Assembly: GCF_003977665.1 (NCBI RefSeq)
Contig: NZ_RYYV01000006.1
Coordinates: 186,001-250,000, forward strand
Direction of reading: 5' to 3'
DNA length: 64,000 nt
Source of the DNA: Dyella choica
GTDB taxonomy: Bacteria; Pseudomonadota; Gammaproteobacteria; Xanthomonadales; Rhodanobacteraceae
Under the pieces are notes generated by a model that was given only the letters and a program-made list of their open reading frames with translations, was not told the DNA's origin and made no database searches. Positions 25,016 through 32,932 of the stretch are shown here, piece by piece. Both the position numbers and the translations under genes were made by a program. How positions within the stretch are numbered: the stretch's first letter is position 1; each line of letters starts with the position of its first letter.

Positions 25016-25040
25016 GGCCCGCCTCGTCGAGGGCGGGACC
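25016..25040 (-). promoter_or_regulatory. GC-rich stem-loop in the thr leader
   Basis: CCCGCC pairs with GGCGGG around an 8-base loop (TCGTCGAG read on the plus strand), with GG/CC pairs outside and one bulge. It begins about 15 bases after the leader-peptide stop. No T-run follows, so it is not a standard terminator; it may act as an antiterminator or pause element of the attenuator. Confidence 0.5.
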
Positions 25041-25055
25041 GTTTGCGTGTGAAGA

Positions 25056-25211
25056 CTATTCGCGCACAGACACCACCCCAGACCCGGTCGTTCCGGTTCC
25101 GGTAGTGGTGGTAATAATCGTGGTGGCGATGATCGTTGCCGCCGCAACGCCCGTACGACCAGTGTTGACCGGTGCGAATTCGATGCGTGCTGGCGTGGAT
25201 ACGGGCGACAT
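25056..25211 (-). CDS. thrL: thr operon leader peptide (Thr/Ile-rich)
   Basis: A 51-residue ORF with 15 Thr and 5 Ile codons, including the dense run TIIATTIITTTTGTGTT, then GSGVVSVRE and stop. This is the composition expected of a threonine/isoleucine-sensing attenuator, because the E. coli thr leader also has runs of Thr and Ile codons. It ends 88 bases before hom, and two hairpins lie in between, one covering the hom RBS. No RBS is visible before the ATG, and a TTGACA box lies about 32-37 bases upstream, so the message may be leaderless. Uncharged tRNA-Thr or tRNA-Ile should stall ribosomes in the run and switch the downstream folding. Confidence 0.85.
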   Translation of the reverse strand: MSPVSTPARIEFAPVNTGRTGVAAATIIATTIITTTTGTGTTGSGVVSVRE

Positions 25212-25218
25212 GGGGTCG

Positions 25219-25248
25219 ACACTACTTGTGCACTGCAGCGGCTGTCAA
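25219..25248 (-). promoter_or_regulatory. Candidate thr operon promoter
   Basis: TTGACA (25248-25243) matches the -35 consensus perfectly. At 18 bases spacing there is TAGTGT as a weak -10 (3 of 6). The start site would fall at or very near the leader ATG. Confidence 0.35.
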
Positions 25249-25285
25249 CGGTTGCTTGCGAAACCAAATCCAGGCCGATTCGCTT

Positions 25286-26369
25286 TCATTCCACCTTGGT
25301 GGTGCCGTTGTCCGGGGATGCCGTGCCGTCGCGGATTTGCTGGATGAATAGCGAAACCTCGCGCATGACCAGGTCGGCCCGATCCACTTGCACGTAATGC
25401 CCGCTGCCCTTGGCAATGATGCGCCGGCTGCGCGTGGAAAGCTGCTTGAGATCCTCCTGCATACCGTTCCAGCTATCGGAAACCGCTTTCATTACGGCCG
25501 GCGGAAAGGGGAGAGGATCGTCCTTTCTGGCGGGTCCGGCCGGGTCCTCGGAAAAAAATCAGGATGGGCAGACTGCCGAAAGGTCCGCTCTGGCGCGTCT
25601 CGTCGCTGGAACGATCGATATCACGGAACTCGCCGATACCCGCTGCCACGATCGAGGGGACGCAAGCGTCAGACAGAATCCAGCCTCGTTCGGATTCCAG
25701 GCCGGGCTCGATGTCCGGACATTGACCAGTGGCGCGGGCAACGCCAAGCACCGTCATCCATTTCATCAGCGCGAAGTTGGGAACGCTGCCCATTACTTCC
25801 TTGGGCAGGCGTTTCATCTGGTCGGGCGTGCTGCCGTCCACGAACACCAGCCCGGCCAGATCGTGCGGATAACGCGTTGCATAGGCGCGTAGATAAACAC
25901 CGGCAATCGAATGTCCCATCAGTACGAACGGCTTCGCTATGCCGGCTTGTTCGAGCAGCGCATGCAATTGGTCCGCTAGCGTGTTGGCGTCGTGATCGTT
26001 CGATAGGGTGTCACTGCGACCCAGGCCGGAACGATCGTACGAACACACCTGCGTGGTTTTCGACAGCTCCGGCTGCACCTTCGCCCACACCGTGCAGTCA
26101 TCGCCCAGGCCGGCATCGAGTACCAGGGTGGGCGAGCCCGTGCCGGTGCAATACATGTGCATCGCGTGCCCATCGACCCGATAAGTTTTTCCGGGAGCGG
26201 GATACGCCAGGCGGTAATGGCGGATCATCAGTGCATTCCATGTTGCACCGGTGATGCACGTCAGTACGAGCAGCAGGAGAAGGCCGATACCGATCCTGGC
26301 CAGGAGGCGACGCCAGCGGTGCTCGCGGCTTGGCTGGCCAATACTGTTTTGCCGACTATCCAACGCCAT
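25286..26369 (-). pseudogene. Alpha/beta hydrolase interrupted by a frameshift at an A7 run
   Basis: A membrane-anchored hydrolase: transmembrane segment about 25-45 (IGIGLLLLLVLTCITGATW), oxyanion region VLDAGLGDDCTVWAKV, and nucleophile elbow GHSIAG (S154). The frame breaks at a run of seven T on the coding strand (plus-strand A7 at 25552-25558). With one T fewer it continues as PILIFSEDPAGPARKDDP, then MKAVSDSWNGMQEDLKQLS, and reaches SGHYVQVDRADLV, which carries the catalytic histidine. In the unshifted frame the protein ends with a foreign tail and lacks that histidine. Either a pseudogene, a sequencing indel, or slippage at the homopolymer. The start ATG follows GGGGAG. Confidence 0.8.
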
Positions 26370-26574
26370 GGGACATCTCCCCGGGAGGATGGGGGGGATA
26401 ATAGCAATCCTTGGACGAGAAATAGGAAATCGAATTGCACCGCGGCCATAAGGCTGCCGGCATGGCGCAGCACGTTGCCGATGCTGTGCCGGACGCTTCG
26501 TGTTGGACAATGCCGACATGAAAAGCAGCCAAGGCGAGGTACTACGTGGGGAAATTGCCCCAAGCTTCCATCCG

Positions 26575-26763
26575 CCGCACCGTGGTACGTTTATCAATAT
26601 GAAAATCGGATGGCAGGCATCGCGCCATTTGGCTGAAGCCGCCTATCGATTCAATCGTCGGTTTTGCTTGCACCAGATGCTGCCTTGCCTGGCGCGAGCG
26701 ATGATGCTTTGCAAGCCTCAGCCAGAGCCGGCCCTACGCAGGGCGAGCAACTTTCATGTCTGA
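26575..26763 (+). pseudogene. C-terminal remnant of an IS1595-family transposase
   Basis: About 62 residues reading HRGTFINMKIGWQASRHLAE followed by AAYRFNRRFCLHQMLPCLAR. This matches the C-terminal end of ISXO2-like (IS1595) transposases, where a GTxHGxSxKHLxxYLxEFxYRFNRRF segment is followed by LxxMLPRL. No upstream catalytic part, no inverted repeats and no target duplication were found. It marks an old insertion next to the lower-GC genes that follow. Confidence 0.6.
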
Positions 26764-26850
26764 GGTTCGAGGCTGATCAGGAACGCTGCTTTGAAGCTTT
26801 TCTGAAGCCGGCGCCTTTCACAGCGGTGCAGTCTGATAGGAGATTGAATC

Positions 26851-26907
26851 ATGGCCAATGGTGACGACATGCAACCACTTGGTAAGCTGCGGGAGCTCTG
26901 CCAATGA
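26851..26907 (+). CDS. 18-codon ORF coupled to the next gene
   Basis: MANGDDMQPLGKLRELCQ, preceded by AGGAGATTGAATC. Its TGA overlaps the ATG of the following secreted-protein gene (ATGA). It may be a translational coupling leader, or an N-terminal remnant. Too short for homology judgement. Confidence 0.35.
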   Translation: MANGDDMQPLGKLRELCQ

Positions 26908-27806
26908 ATCGCAAAAAGATCGAGTGGTTCGCCGCAGTCTTGGCGTGGGTTTTGTTGCCGATGACGGCCTATGCGCTCCCTTTATATTGGTACAAGTACG
27001 TTCCGTTGCGTGCCGGCCAAGCGGCAAGCGCTGATCAGATCGAAAGTGTAGTGCACGTGCTTTTCAGGAGCGGCATATCAGTGAACCGGCCACGAAGTGT
27101 TCGCGATAATATTGCGCTTGATTTCTACAATGACTTTTCTAATTCCATAGAGCATGGCTACTTTACGCCGTTGTATCCAACCATCCAGGAGGCGGAATCA
27201 GAGGCAAGGTTTAACGCGCCACTCAATGGCATACTGATGGAAGTGGCTCCGGACGAAAGGGCCTTCGATCTCAGGCGGACGATCGACAATCTGGAATCCG
27301 CCATACCCAATCAGGACGCTGAACGGTCAAAAATACTAAGATACCTTGCTGCTGTATTGAGGCACATCCCCCCTCGCACATTGATAGCAGGAATGCCTTT
27401 GCCGTCGGACGATGCGCCCATCACCCCAACGATTCAAGGTGCACACGTAAGACGGGCGATCATCTATCTTAATGACGCAGTGGTGCGCGAAGTGACGAGG
27501 AACAGTCAAGATCCGCCATTTTCCGAGCCGTCTGATACCCATTTAGCACAAGGCTATGAGTTCAGTGCATCACCTGTTCCATTCCCCGTGCGTGGGCCGG
27601 TCTCAACCGTTGCTCCTGGGACGGATAATCTGACGTTCTTTGGGCAGTGTCGTGCACTAACTCGTGCCTTGAGCCCATCGACAGGGCGCGATCACCGTTA
27701 TTCGCAGCAAGAAACATGCAAATCAGAAATGATCACCTTGGATGAATTTAGCCGAAGGCATGCTCGTCACCAAGGAGTCACGGCGCCGCTGACGCTTTTG
27801 CTTTGA
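26904..27806 (+). CDS. Secreted protein of unknown function, tandem paralogue A
   Basis: A 300-residue protein with a signal peptide (KIEWFAAVLAWVLLPMTAYA, about 5-24). Codon use is visibly AT-richer than in the flanking genes. It is a paralogue of the next gene: shared blocks are IALDFYN, LYPT-x-E-x-AE, EVAPDER, IAGMP and DDAPI-x-P-x-IQGAH, then TVAPGTDNLT-x-FG-x-C and SEMxTLDEFxRRHxRH. The order of segments loosely recalls pertussis-toxin S1-type ADP-ribosyltransferases (a hydrophobic strand ending in EV, then a late strand ending R-x-x-x-Y). However, the S-T-S and catalytic Glu signatures are not evident, so I assign no function. Likely transferred, periplasmic or extracellular. Confidence 0.72.
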   Translation: MNRKKIEWFAAVLAWVLLPMTAYALPLYWYKYVPLRAGQAASADQIESVVHVLFRSGISVNRPRSVRDNIALDFYNDFSNSIEHGYFTPLYPTIQEAESEARFNAPLNGILMEVAPDERAFDLRRTIDNLESAIPNQDAERSKILRYLAAVLRHIPPRTLIAGMPLPSDDAPITPTIQGAHVRRAIIYLNDAVVREVTRNSQDPPFSEPSDTHLAQGYEFSASPVPFPVRGPVSTVAPGTDNLTFFGQCRALTRALSPSTGRDHRYSQQETCKSEMITLDEFSRRHARHQGVTAPLTLLL

Positions 27807-27873
27807 TGAGAGCAGGAAAAAACCTGCATCGATAGGGGTTTTGCTTATTACTGTCGGGTCGCGAGTCTTCATT

Positions 27874-28782
27874 ATGAATGGAAAGCTCATCCCTTGGGTT
27901 GCCCTGGTTTTTGCGTGGTCTTTGTTGTCGGCGGAGTCCTGTGCACGTCCTTCGTCGCATTGGTATATGGCTGTAGCGGTGCCTGAAGATATGACCGTCG
28001 ATGGTCTCGAAATGCAGGCGCATCTATTCTTCAGTCACGGAGCGCCGGTGGCGCAGCCACGGAGCATTCACGACGATATTGCACTTGATTTCTACAATGC
28101 GTTGACGGCTTCCGTCATCCACCCCTATTTCCTGCTGTTGTATCCAACCTTGGAAGGGGCGGAAATGAGCGAGCGACGGTCGGGTCCGATGAATGCCATC
28201 ATCTTTGAAGTCGCCCCGGACGAAAGGGTCTTTCACTTTGGACAGACCATGCACAATCTGAAGGGCGTTGTTCCCATGCAAGGTGATCTTGGGCGGTCGC
28301 TCATACTGAGGTTTCTTGCAAATGCCGCCAGAGACGTCGGCGACGATGCGGCGATAGCCGGAATGCCTTTGGCTGTGGACGATGCGCCCATCGATCCGGT
28401 CATTCAAGGTGCTCATATAGAGCGAGCGCGTATTTACCTCAATAACGTGTTGGTGCGTACGGTAGACCGGATTGATCAACAAGATGGGCCATTCATCGAG
28501 CCTGGGAATAGCCATGTGACTGAAGGATATCCGTTCAACCCGCCAAGGCAGGTATTTCCGGTCCATGGTCGAATCGTGTCGGTGGCTCCCGGGACAGATA
28601 ACTTGACGCTTTTTGGGCCATGCAACACTCAAGGGCCTGCTCCCATCCGGTCAGGCCGCTTCGATCGCAAACGGTCGTTGGAAAACGCCTGCCCATCGGA
28701 AATGACCAGCCTGGATGAATTCAACCGCAGGCATGTTCGTCACGAGGGAATCATGGTTCCCGTAACGCTTTTGCTCTGGTGA
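27874..28782 (+). CDS. Secreted protein of unknown function, tandem paralogue B
   Basis: A 302-residue paralogue of the preceding protein with a signal peptide (LIPWVALVFAWSLLSAESCA). Shared segments include IHDDIALDFYNALTASVIHP, FEVAPDERVFHFG, IAGMPLAVDDAPIDPVIQGA, SVAPGTDNLTLFGPC and SEMTSLDEFNRRHVRHEG. Identity to copy A is about half by eye, so the duplication is old. The ATG at 27874 gives a clean signal peptide; the frame opens 11 codons earlier without an RBS. As with copy A, the overall strand order is only weakly reminiscent of an ADP-ribosyltransferase fold. Both cysteines near the C-terminus are conserved between the copies. Confidence 0.72.
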   Translation: MNGKLIPWVALVFAWSLLSAESCARPSSHWYMAVAVPEDMTVDGLEMQAHLFFSHGAPVAQPRSIHDDIALDFYNALTASVIHPYFLLLYPTLEGAEMSERRSGPMNAIIFEVAPDERVFHFGQTMHNLKGVVPMQGDLGRSLILRFLANAARDVGDDAAIAGMPLAVDDAPIDPVIQGAHIERARIYLNNVLVRTVDRIDQQDGPFIEPGNSHVTEGYPFNPPRQVFPVHGRIVSVAPGTDNLTLFGPCNTQGPAPIRSGRFDRKRSLENACPSEMTSLDEFNRRHVRHEGIMVPVTLLLW

Positions 28783-28787
28783 GCGCC

Positions 28788-28982
28788 ATGATCGAATCCA
28801 TTGAAGAGGGCATCGCCAAATGCTTGCAGGTGCCTCCTGATGAGGCGGGCTCGCCGGGTATCGTGATTCCTTCGACAGAGTGGTTGGCTAGGATGAAATT
28901 CCCAGGAACGCGTACGCATAAGAGCGACCGGGTTTTCATCCCAGCCGCTGGCGATAGAGCAGGGTTCTTTCGTTCAGGGTGA
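28788..28982 (+). CDS. Doubtful small ORF overlapping a degraded repeat
   Basis: MIESIEEGIAKCLQVPPDEA and about 44 further residues. It starts six bases after the stop of the second secreted paralogue, and a GTG three codons earlier overlaps that stop. No RBS is evident and its second half runs through a degraded GTAG repeat, so the C-terminus cannot be an old conserved sequence. It converges on cpdB and overlaps its 3' end. Confidence 0.3.
   Translation: MIESIEEGIAKCLQVPPDEAGSPGIVIPSTEWLARMKFPGTRTHKSDRVFIPAAGDRAGFFRSG
28886..28946. repeat. Strongly degraded GTAG REP doublet
   Basis: GGCTAGGATGAAATTCCCAG on the left and GGGTTTTCATCCCAGCC on the right are inverted partners, close to the repeat form at 43219-43281, with the GTAG feet lost. 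It sits just beyond cpdB. Confidence 0.5.
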
Positions 28983-31001
28983 CAGGTCGATGGCGTACAC
29001 CGCTGTACCGTCGCCATTGTCGCGTAGCTGCCGGATGTTATGCAGCCCATCAGCCTCCGCCACGGACTGTTTGTCGCTGGCTGAAGTGAACACCACGGGG
29101 CCCCGCGTTTTCAGATGAGCGAAATGCCAAGAAGTGCGCGGCAGATCGACGGCGCTAAGTGTGGGGTGCGCCGTCAACCACTGCGCAAGAATCTCGCGCG
29201 TGCCATCGGGCGAGGCCAGCACGATGCTGCTGCCATCCAGGCCTGGAAAATGCCCACCGCCGCTGGCGCGATAGTTGTTGGTCACCACTACGAACGTCTG
29301 CGACGCCATCACCGGCCTGCCGTGGTAGCTCAGCTTTTCAATGCGTTGCCCCACCGGCTTGGAGACGTCGATGGCGTAGCTGATGCCGCCCTGGATCTGG
29401 TCGAAGTTGAAGCCGGGGTATTTGGTGTTGATCAGCTGCTGTTCGCCTTCCGTGTTCGGATCGATACGGTTGAAGCGCTCGGCGGATTTCTCCAGCCATG
29501 CCTTAAGCGCCGCGCCGTCAATTTTTACCGCCGACAGCGTGTTGGGATAGAAATACAAATCTGCCGCGCTACGCAGCGTGAGCGGACCGGGTTGCACGTC
29601 GGTGAAATCGTCCGCTCCGCCGAAGCCATTGCGGAATGCCGCAGCAGCGGCAAGCACCGGCACATGGGCCAGTTCCGGGTGCGCCGTGGACAGTTCATGT
29701 TGCACGTCATCGATCTGCGCGGCATTCACCGGCGCCAGCGCGCTCATGTCGCCCTCGTCGGCGAAATAGCTGCTCATGCGTACCGCGCTTTGTCCGACCG
29801 GCGTGTTCACATAGTCGATGGCCGCCTGTTGCAGCTTGCCGACGACCAAGGCAATTTGCGGATCGGCCGGCACGCAGTTGCTTGCCGAGACGGTAGGCTT
29901 GCCGGCGATCAGCATCGGCGGACAGATCGGCTGCACCTGGCTGAAGGTCTTGGTTTTATCGATGGTCCAATGACCTTGTTGGCGCAGCATCGCCAGGCGG
30001 ATCACACCCAGGTCCTTGCCGAAGAAACCGCCCATTACCGCGGGCACACCACGCACGAAGCCGTGCTCGTCGTCCACGTCCTGCATGTGCTCGAAACGCG
30101 GGCCAGGGAAGTCCGTGTGCTCGTGCCCCATCAGCAGCACATCGATGCCCGGCACGCCGGCCAGGTACCAGCCGCCGTTCTCCATGTCGGAGGTATAGGG
30201 CGAGGTATTCATGCCACCGTGCAGGATCGCGATCACCAGGTCCGGATGCTGGGCCTGGATCTCGGGCAGGTATTTCTGCGCCGCTTCCACCACGCCGGTG
30301 ACGGTGACCTTGCCTTCGAGGTTTTGTTTGTCCCACTGCATGATCGGCGGGGGAGCGAAGCCGATGATGGCGATCTTCAGCGGCACGCTGAGCTGGCTGC
30401 CGTCCGGCGTGAAGGCGGCGATCTTGCGGTTCACGATCGTCCACGGCGGGAAGATCGGCTTGCCGTCGCGCGCGCCATCGACATTGGCCAGCACCAGCGG
30501 GTAATGCGGTCCGACGCAGTGCTGGGGGGCGCCCCCGTCCACGTTCATCGGCGTGCCGGTGACCTGCGAGAGAAAGGGCAGGCCATAGTTGAATTCGTGA
30601 TTGCCGATGGTGCCGCCGTCATAGCCTACGGCATCCATCACTTTATAGATCGCCAGTTCTTCCGCGCAGCCGGGCTTCTGTACCCGGGCCTGGTAGTCGG
30701 CCAGCACGCTGCCCTGGATGGTGTCGCCGGCATCGAACAGCAGGCTGTTGGTGAACTGCTCGCGCGCCTTGCGGATCAGGGTGACCGTGCGCTCGAAACC
30801 CAGGGTCGGGTCGGCCTTTTGCTTGTAGTAGTCGTAGCTGAGGACATTGGAGTGCAGATCGGTCGTCTCCAGCACGGCCACGTCGGCGCGCAGGCCATCC
30901 GGCAACGGCTGGGTTCGAGGCTGCTCGCCATGCGGTTGGCTGGCGCAGCCGGCCAGGAGCAGGGCAGCGACAAGGGTGGCGAGACGGGGGCGTGGATGCA
31001 T
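28974..31001 (-). CDS. cpdB: 2',3'-cyclic-nucleotide 2'-phosphodiesterase / 3'-nucleotidase
   Basis: A 675-residue periplasmic enzyme, here a lipoprotein (signal LATLVAALLLAGC, acylated cysteine at 19). The metallophosphatase domain shows ETTDLHSNVLSYDYYKQK, LFDAGDTIQGS, GGTIGNHEFNYGLPF, ILHGGMN and LLMGHEHTDFPG, the usual two-metal ligands. The C-terminal 5'-nucleotidase domain (about 395-640) carries FRNGFGGADDFTDVQPGPLT and VVTNNYRASGGGHFPGLDG. It hydrolyses 2',3'-cyclic nucleotides from RNA breakdown and then 3'-nucleotides, so it scavenges phosphate and nucleosides. No operon partner. Confidence 0.94.
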   Translation of the reverse strand: MHPRPRLATLVAALLLAGCASQPHGEQPRTQPLPDGLRADVAVLETTDLHSNVLSYDYYKQKADPTLGFERTVTLIRKAREQFTNSLLFDAGDTIQGSVLADYQARVQKPGCAEELAIYKVMDAVGYDGGTIGNHEFNYGLPFLSQVTGTPMNVDGGAPQHCVGPHYPLVLANVDGARDGKPIFPPWTIVNRKIAAFTPDGSQLSVPLKIAIIGFAPPPIMQWDKQNLEGKVTVTGVVEAAQKYLPEIQAQHPDLVIAILHGGMNTSPYTSDMENGGWYLAGVPGIDVLLMGHEHTDFPGPRFEHMQDVDDEHGFVRGVPAVMGGFFGKDLGVIRLAMLRQQGHWTIDKTKTFSQVQPICPPMLIAGKPTVSASNCVPADPQIALVVGKLQQAAIDYVNTPVGQSAVRMSSYFADEGDMSALAPVNAAQIDDVQHELSTAHPELAHVPVLAAAAAFRNGFGGADDFTDVQPGPLTLRSAADLYFYPNTLSAVKIDGAALKAWLEKSAERFNRIDPNTEGEQQLINTKYPGFNFDQIQGGISYAIDVSKPVGQRIEKLSYHGRPVMASQTFVVVTNNYRASGGGHFPGLDGSSIVLASPDGTREILAQWLTAHPTLSAVDLPRTSWHFAHLKTRGPVVFTSASDKQSVAEADGLHNIRQLRDNGDGTAVYAIDLSP

Positions 31002-31166
31002 GGGGGAGAGTTCGAGGGCGCCAAATAAATGAACCTAACAGATATGGGTGACAGTCCGCGCCTGCCTTTTGGCAGCTGCCCGGCTGTCGAATGGCACTAA
31101 AATGACGCAAATTTGACAACCAGAAGAACGCGCCTTGCCGGCGCCGCCGATACAGGGGAACCACCC

Positions 31167-32879
31167 ATGCCGTTGATTCCGTTTCGCGCTACGCGAAACC
31201 GCGTGACTGCTGCCTGCGCATGGGCGTTCTTCGCCGTGTGCGTTTGGTTCACCGCCTGGCAAGAGCCCCTGCTCGAACAGCGTAGCTTCGTATTGACGCT
31301 GATGCTGTGCGTGTTCGGCGTGGCGCTGTTCGTGTTCGCGCGGCTGGCGTTCGCGCTGGTTTTCAGCGGCGGTCTGTTCCTGCTGTTGCGCGCGATTACG
31401 GTGCTGAAGGAACAGTACCTGGAATCTCCGCTGATGCCGGCGGACTTCGTTTATTACGTACGCTCCAGCTTATTCGAAACGCTGCGCCGCTATCCCGACA
31501 TCTATAGTGTGGGCCTCTGCGTAGGTATCGCCGTACCCATCGTGCTGTGGCTGGCCTGGAATTGCGATCGGCAACTGTTCCAGCACCTGCGCAAGATGCC
31601 GCGCTCCCTGCTGCGCGTGGGCGGTATCGCGCTTTGTGCGCTGCTGTTCTGGATCTGCCTGCTGCCCACCGGGCCGTTCGAACAGGTGCACGCGCGCGGT
31701 ACCTGGGAAAAGATGTCCGACGATGCGGACCTCACCAATTTCTTCGTGAATCTGCGCGATTCCAGCGTGCATGTGCCGGCCGGCTCCGACGACGCCACGG
31801 CAGCGCGCCAATGGCAGTCCACGGTGACGGAGGTGCCGTCGAACATCGACCCCGCCCGCTATCCGGACATCGTGCAAGTTCTGGAAGAAAGCACCTTCGA
31901 CCCCGCGCCGTTCACCCACTGCAGCGTGCCTGAGTGCCGCCTGGACATGTTCAAACCGGATGCCCGTACGCGCGGCACGGGTGTGCTGCGCGTGCATACC
32001 TTCGGCGGTGGCACCTGGGTCAGCGAATTCGCCGCGCTCACCGGCATGCCGCAGGACATCTTCGGTCCCGGCGGCATGTACGCGCCTTACGTGCTTGCCC
32101 CGCACGTGCACGACTCGTTGCCGCGGCTGCTGAAAAAGCTCGGCTATCTCACCGTGGCGGTCTATCCCACGCATGGCGAGTTTCTCAACGGACGCGATGC
32201 CTACAAGGCCTATGGGGTGGATCAGTTCTATGGCGCCGGCGAGCTGGGCCTGGATGACTGGGACGAAACGGACGCCCAGATGTTCGAGGCCGCCAAGCGC
32301 GTCTACGACAAGCTGAAGAAGCCGGGCCAGCCGGTCTTCATGATGATTCTCACCATCAACCAGCACGGCCCGCACAACGATCCGATGTCGACCCTGCCCA
32401 AGCCGTTCCAGAACCTGCTGCAAGGCTTGCCGCCGGCCACCGCGCTGAATTTCGACACCTATCTGCAACGCCTGCACGATTCGGACGTGGCCATGCAGGG
32501 GCTGGAGCACGAATTCCTCGATCGCGAGCAACCGACCGTGCTGGTGCATTTCGGTGACCACCAGCCCTCGTTCGATGACCTGATGCGCACGCTGCCGCGC
32601 AGCCTGCCGCTGGCCTTGGTGCAATACCAGGACTACCTGACCTACTACATGATCAAGAGCAATGTGCCCGGCGCGCCGTTGCCGACCTATCCGATGCTGG
32701 ACATCGCACATCTGCCGGGCATGGTGGTGAAGGCGGCCGGCTTGCCGACGGGCGCCTATTTCTCCGCGCTGACGTCATTGCGGGAGCGCTGCAACGGTTT
32801 GTATGCCGATTGTGCGGACAAGTCGCTGGTGAAGTCGTATTACGGTTGGGTGTTCAATCGCCTGCATGTGTATCAGTGA
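31167..32879 (+). CDS. LtaS-like membrane sulfatase-fold enzyme (phosphoglycerol or phosphoethanolamine transferase type)
   Basis: A 570-residue protein. Four to five N-terminal spans (about 1-190, for example LTLMLCVFGVALFVFARLAF and VGLCVGIAVPIVLWLAW) are followed by an alkaline-phosphatase-fold domain facing the periplasm. The nucleophile segment DIVQVLEESTFDPAPF has the catalytic Thr, and metal residues follow in YPTHGEFLNGRDAYKAYG, TINQHGPHNDP and LVHFGDHQPSFDD. Such enzymes transfer phosphoglycerol or phosphoethanolamine onto envelope glycans; the substrate here cannot be told. The ATG at 31167 follows AGGGGAA; an earlier in-frame start lacks an RBS. Confidence 0.85.
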   Translation: MPLIPFRATRNRVTAACAWAFFAVCVWFTAWQEPLLEQRSFVLTLMLCVFGVALFVFARLAFALVFSGGLFLLLRAITVLKEQYLESPLMPADFVYYVRSSLFETLRRYPDIYSVGLCVGIAVPIVLWLAWNCDRQLFQHLRKMPRSLLRVGGIALCALLFWICLLPTGPFEQVHARGTWEKMSDDADLTNFFVNLRDSSVHVPAGSDDATAARQWQSTVTEVPSNIDPARYPDIVQVLEESTFDPAPFTHCSVPECRLDMFKPDARTRGTGVLRVHTFGGGTWVSEFAALTGMPQDIFGPGGMYAPYVLAPHVHDSLPRLLKKLGYLTVAVYPTHGEFLNGRDAYKAYGVDQFYGAGELGLDDWDETDAQMFEAAKRVYDKLKKPGQPVFMMILTINQHGPHNDPMSTLPKPFQNLLQGLPPATALNFDTYLQRLHDSDVAMQGLEHEFLDREQPTVLVHFGDHQPSFDDLMRTLPRSLPLALVQYQDYLTYYMIKSNVPGAPLPTYPMLDIAHLPGMVVKAAGLPTGAYFSALTSLRERCNGLYADCADKSLVKSYYGWVFNRLHVYQ

Positions 32880-32894
32880 CACGTGACCGGCAGC

Positions 32895-32930
32895 GTAGGC
32901 TGGGATGACAATCCCAGCTATCCTGCCTAC
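32895..32930. repeat. Shortened GTAG REP with both feet
   Basis: GTAGGCTGGGATGACAATCC then CAGCTATCCTGCCTAC. The right stem has been deleted but the final GCCTAC foot remains, giving a GTAGGC...GCCTAC outer pair. It ends two bases before the ATG of the JmjC gene. Confidence 0.8.
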
Positions 32931-32932
32931 CC

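Noticed and set aside
24989-25267. 92-codon frame over the thr leader
   Set aside because: It is in a different frame from the Thr/Ile-rich leader peptide and has Arg/Pro-rich shadow composition.
25388-26254. 288-codon frame antisense to the hydrolase
   Set aside because: Arg/Ser/Pro-rich shadow; the opposite strand carries the hydrolase with GHSIAG and a membrane anchor.
27813-27846. Possible terminator between the two secreted paralogues (AAAACC...GGTTTT)
   Set aside because: The stem is short and AT-rich and the loop is long; it could arise by chance in this lower-GC stretch.
29115-31028. 637-codon open frame on the strand opposite cpdB
   Set aside because: It lies fully antisense to a clear metallophosphatase gene, has no RBS and no protein-family pattern; long antisense frames are expected in GC-rich genes.
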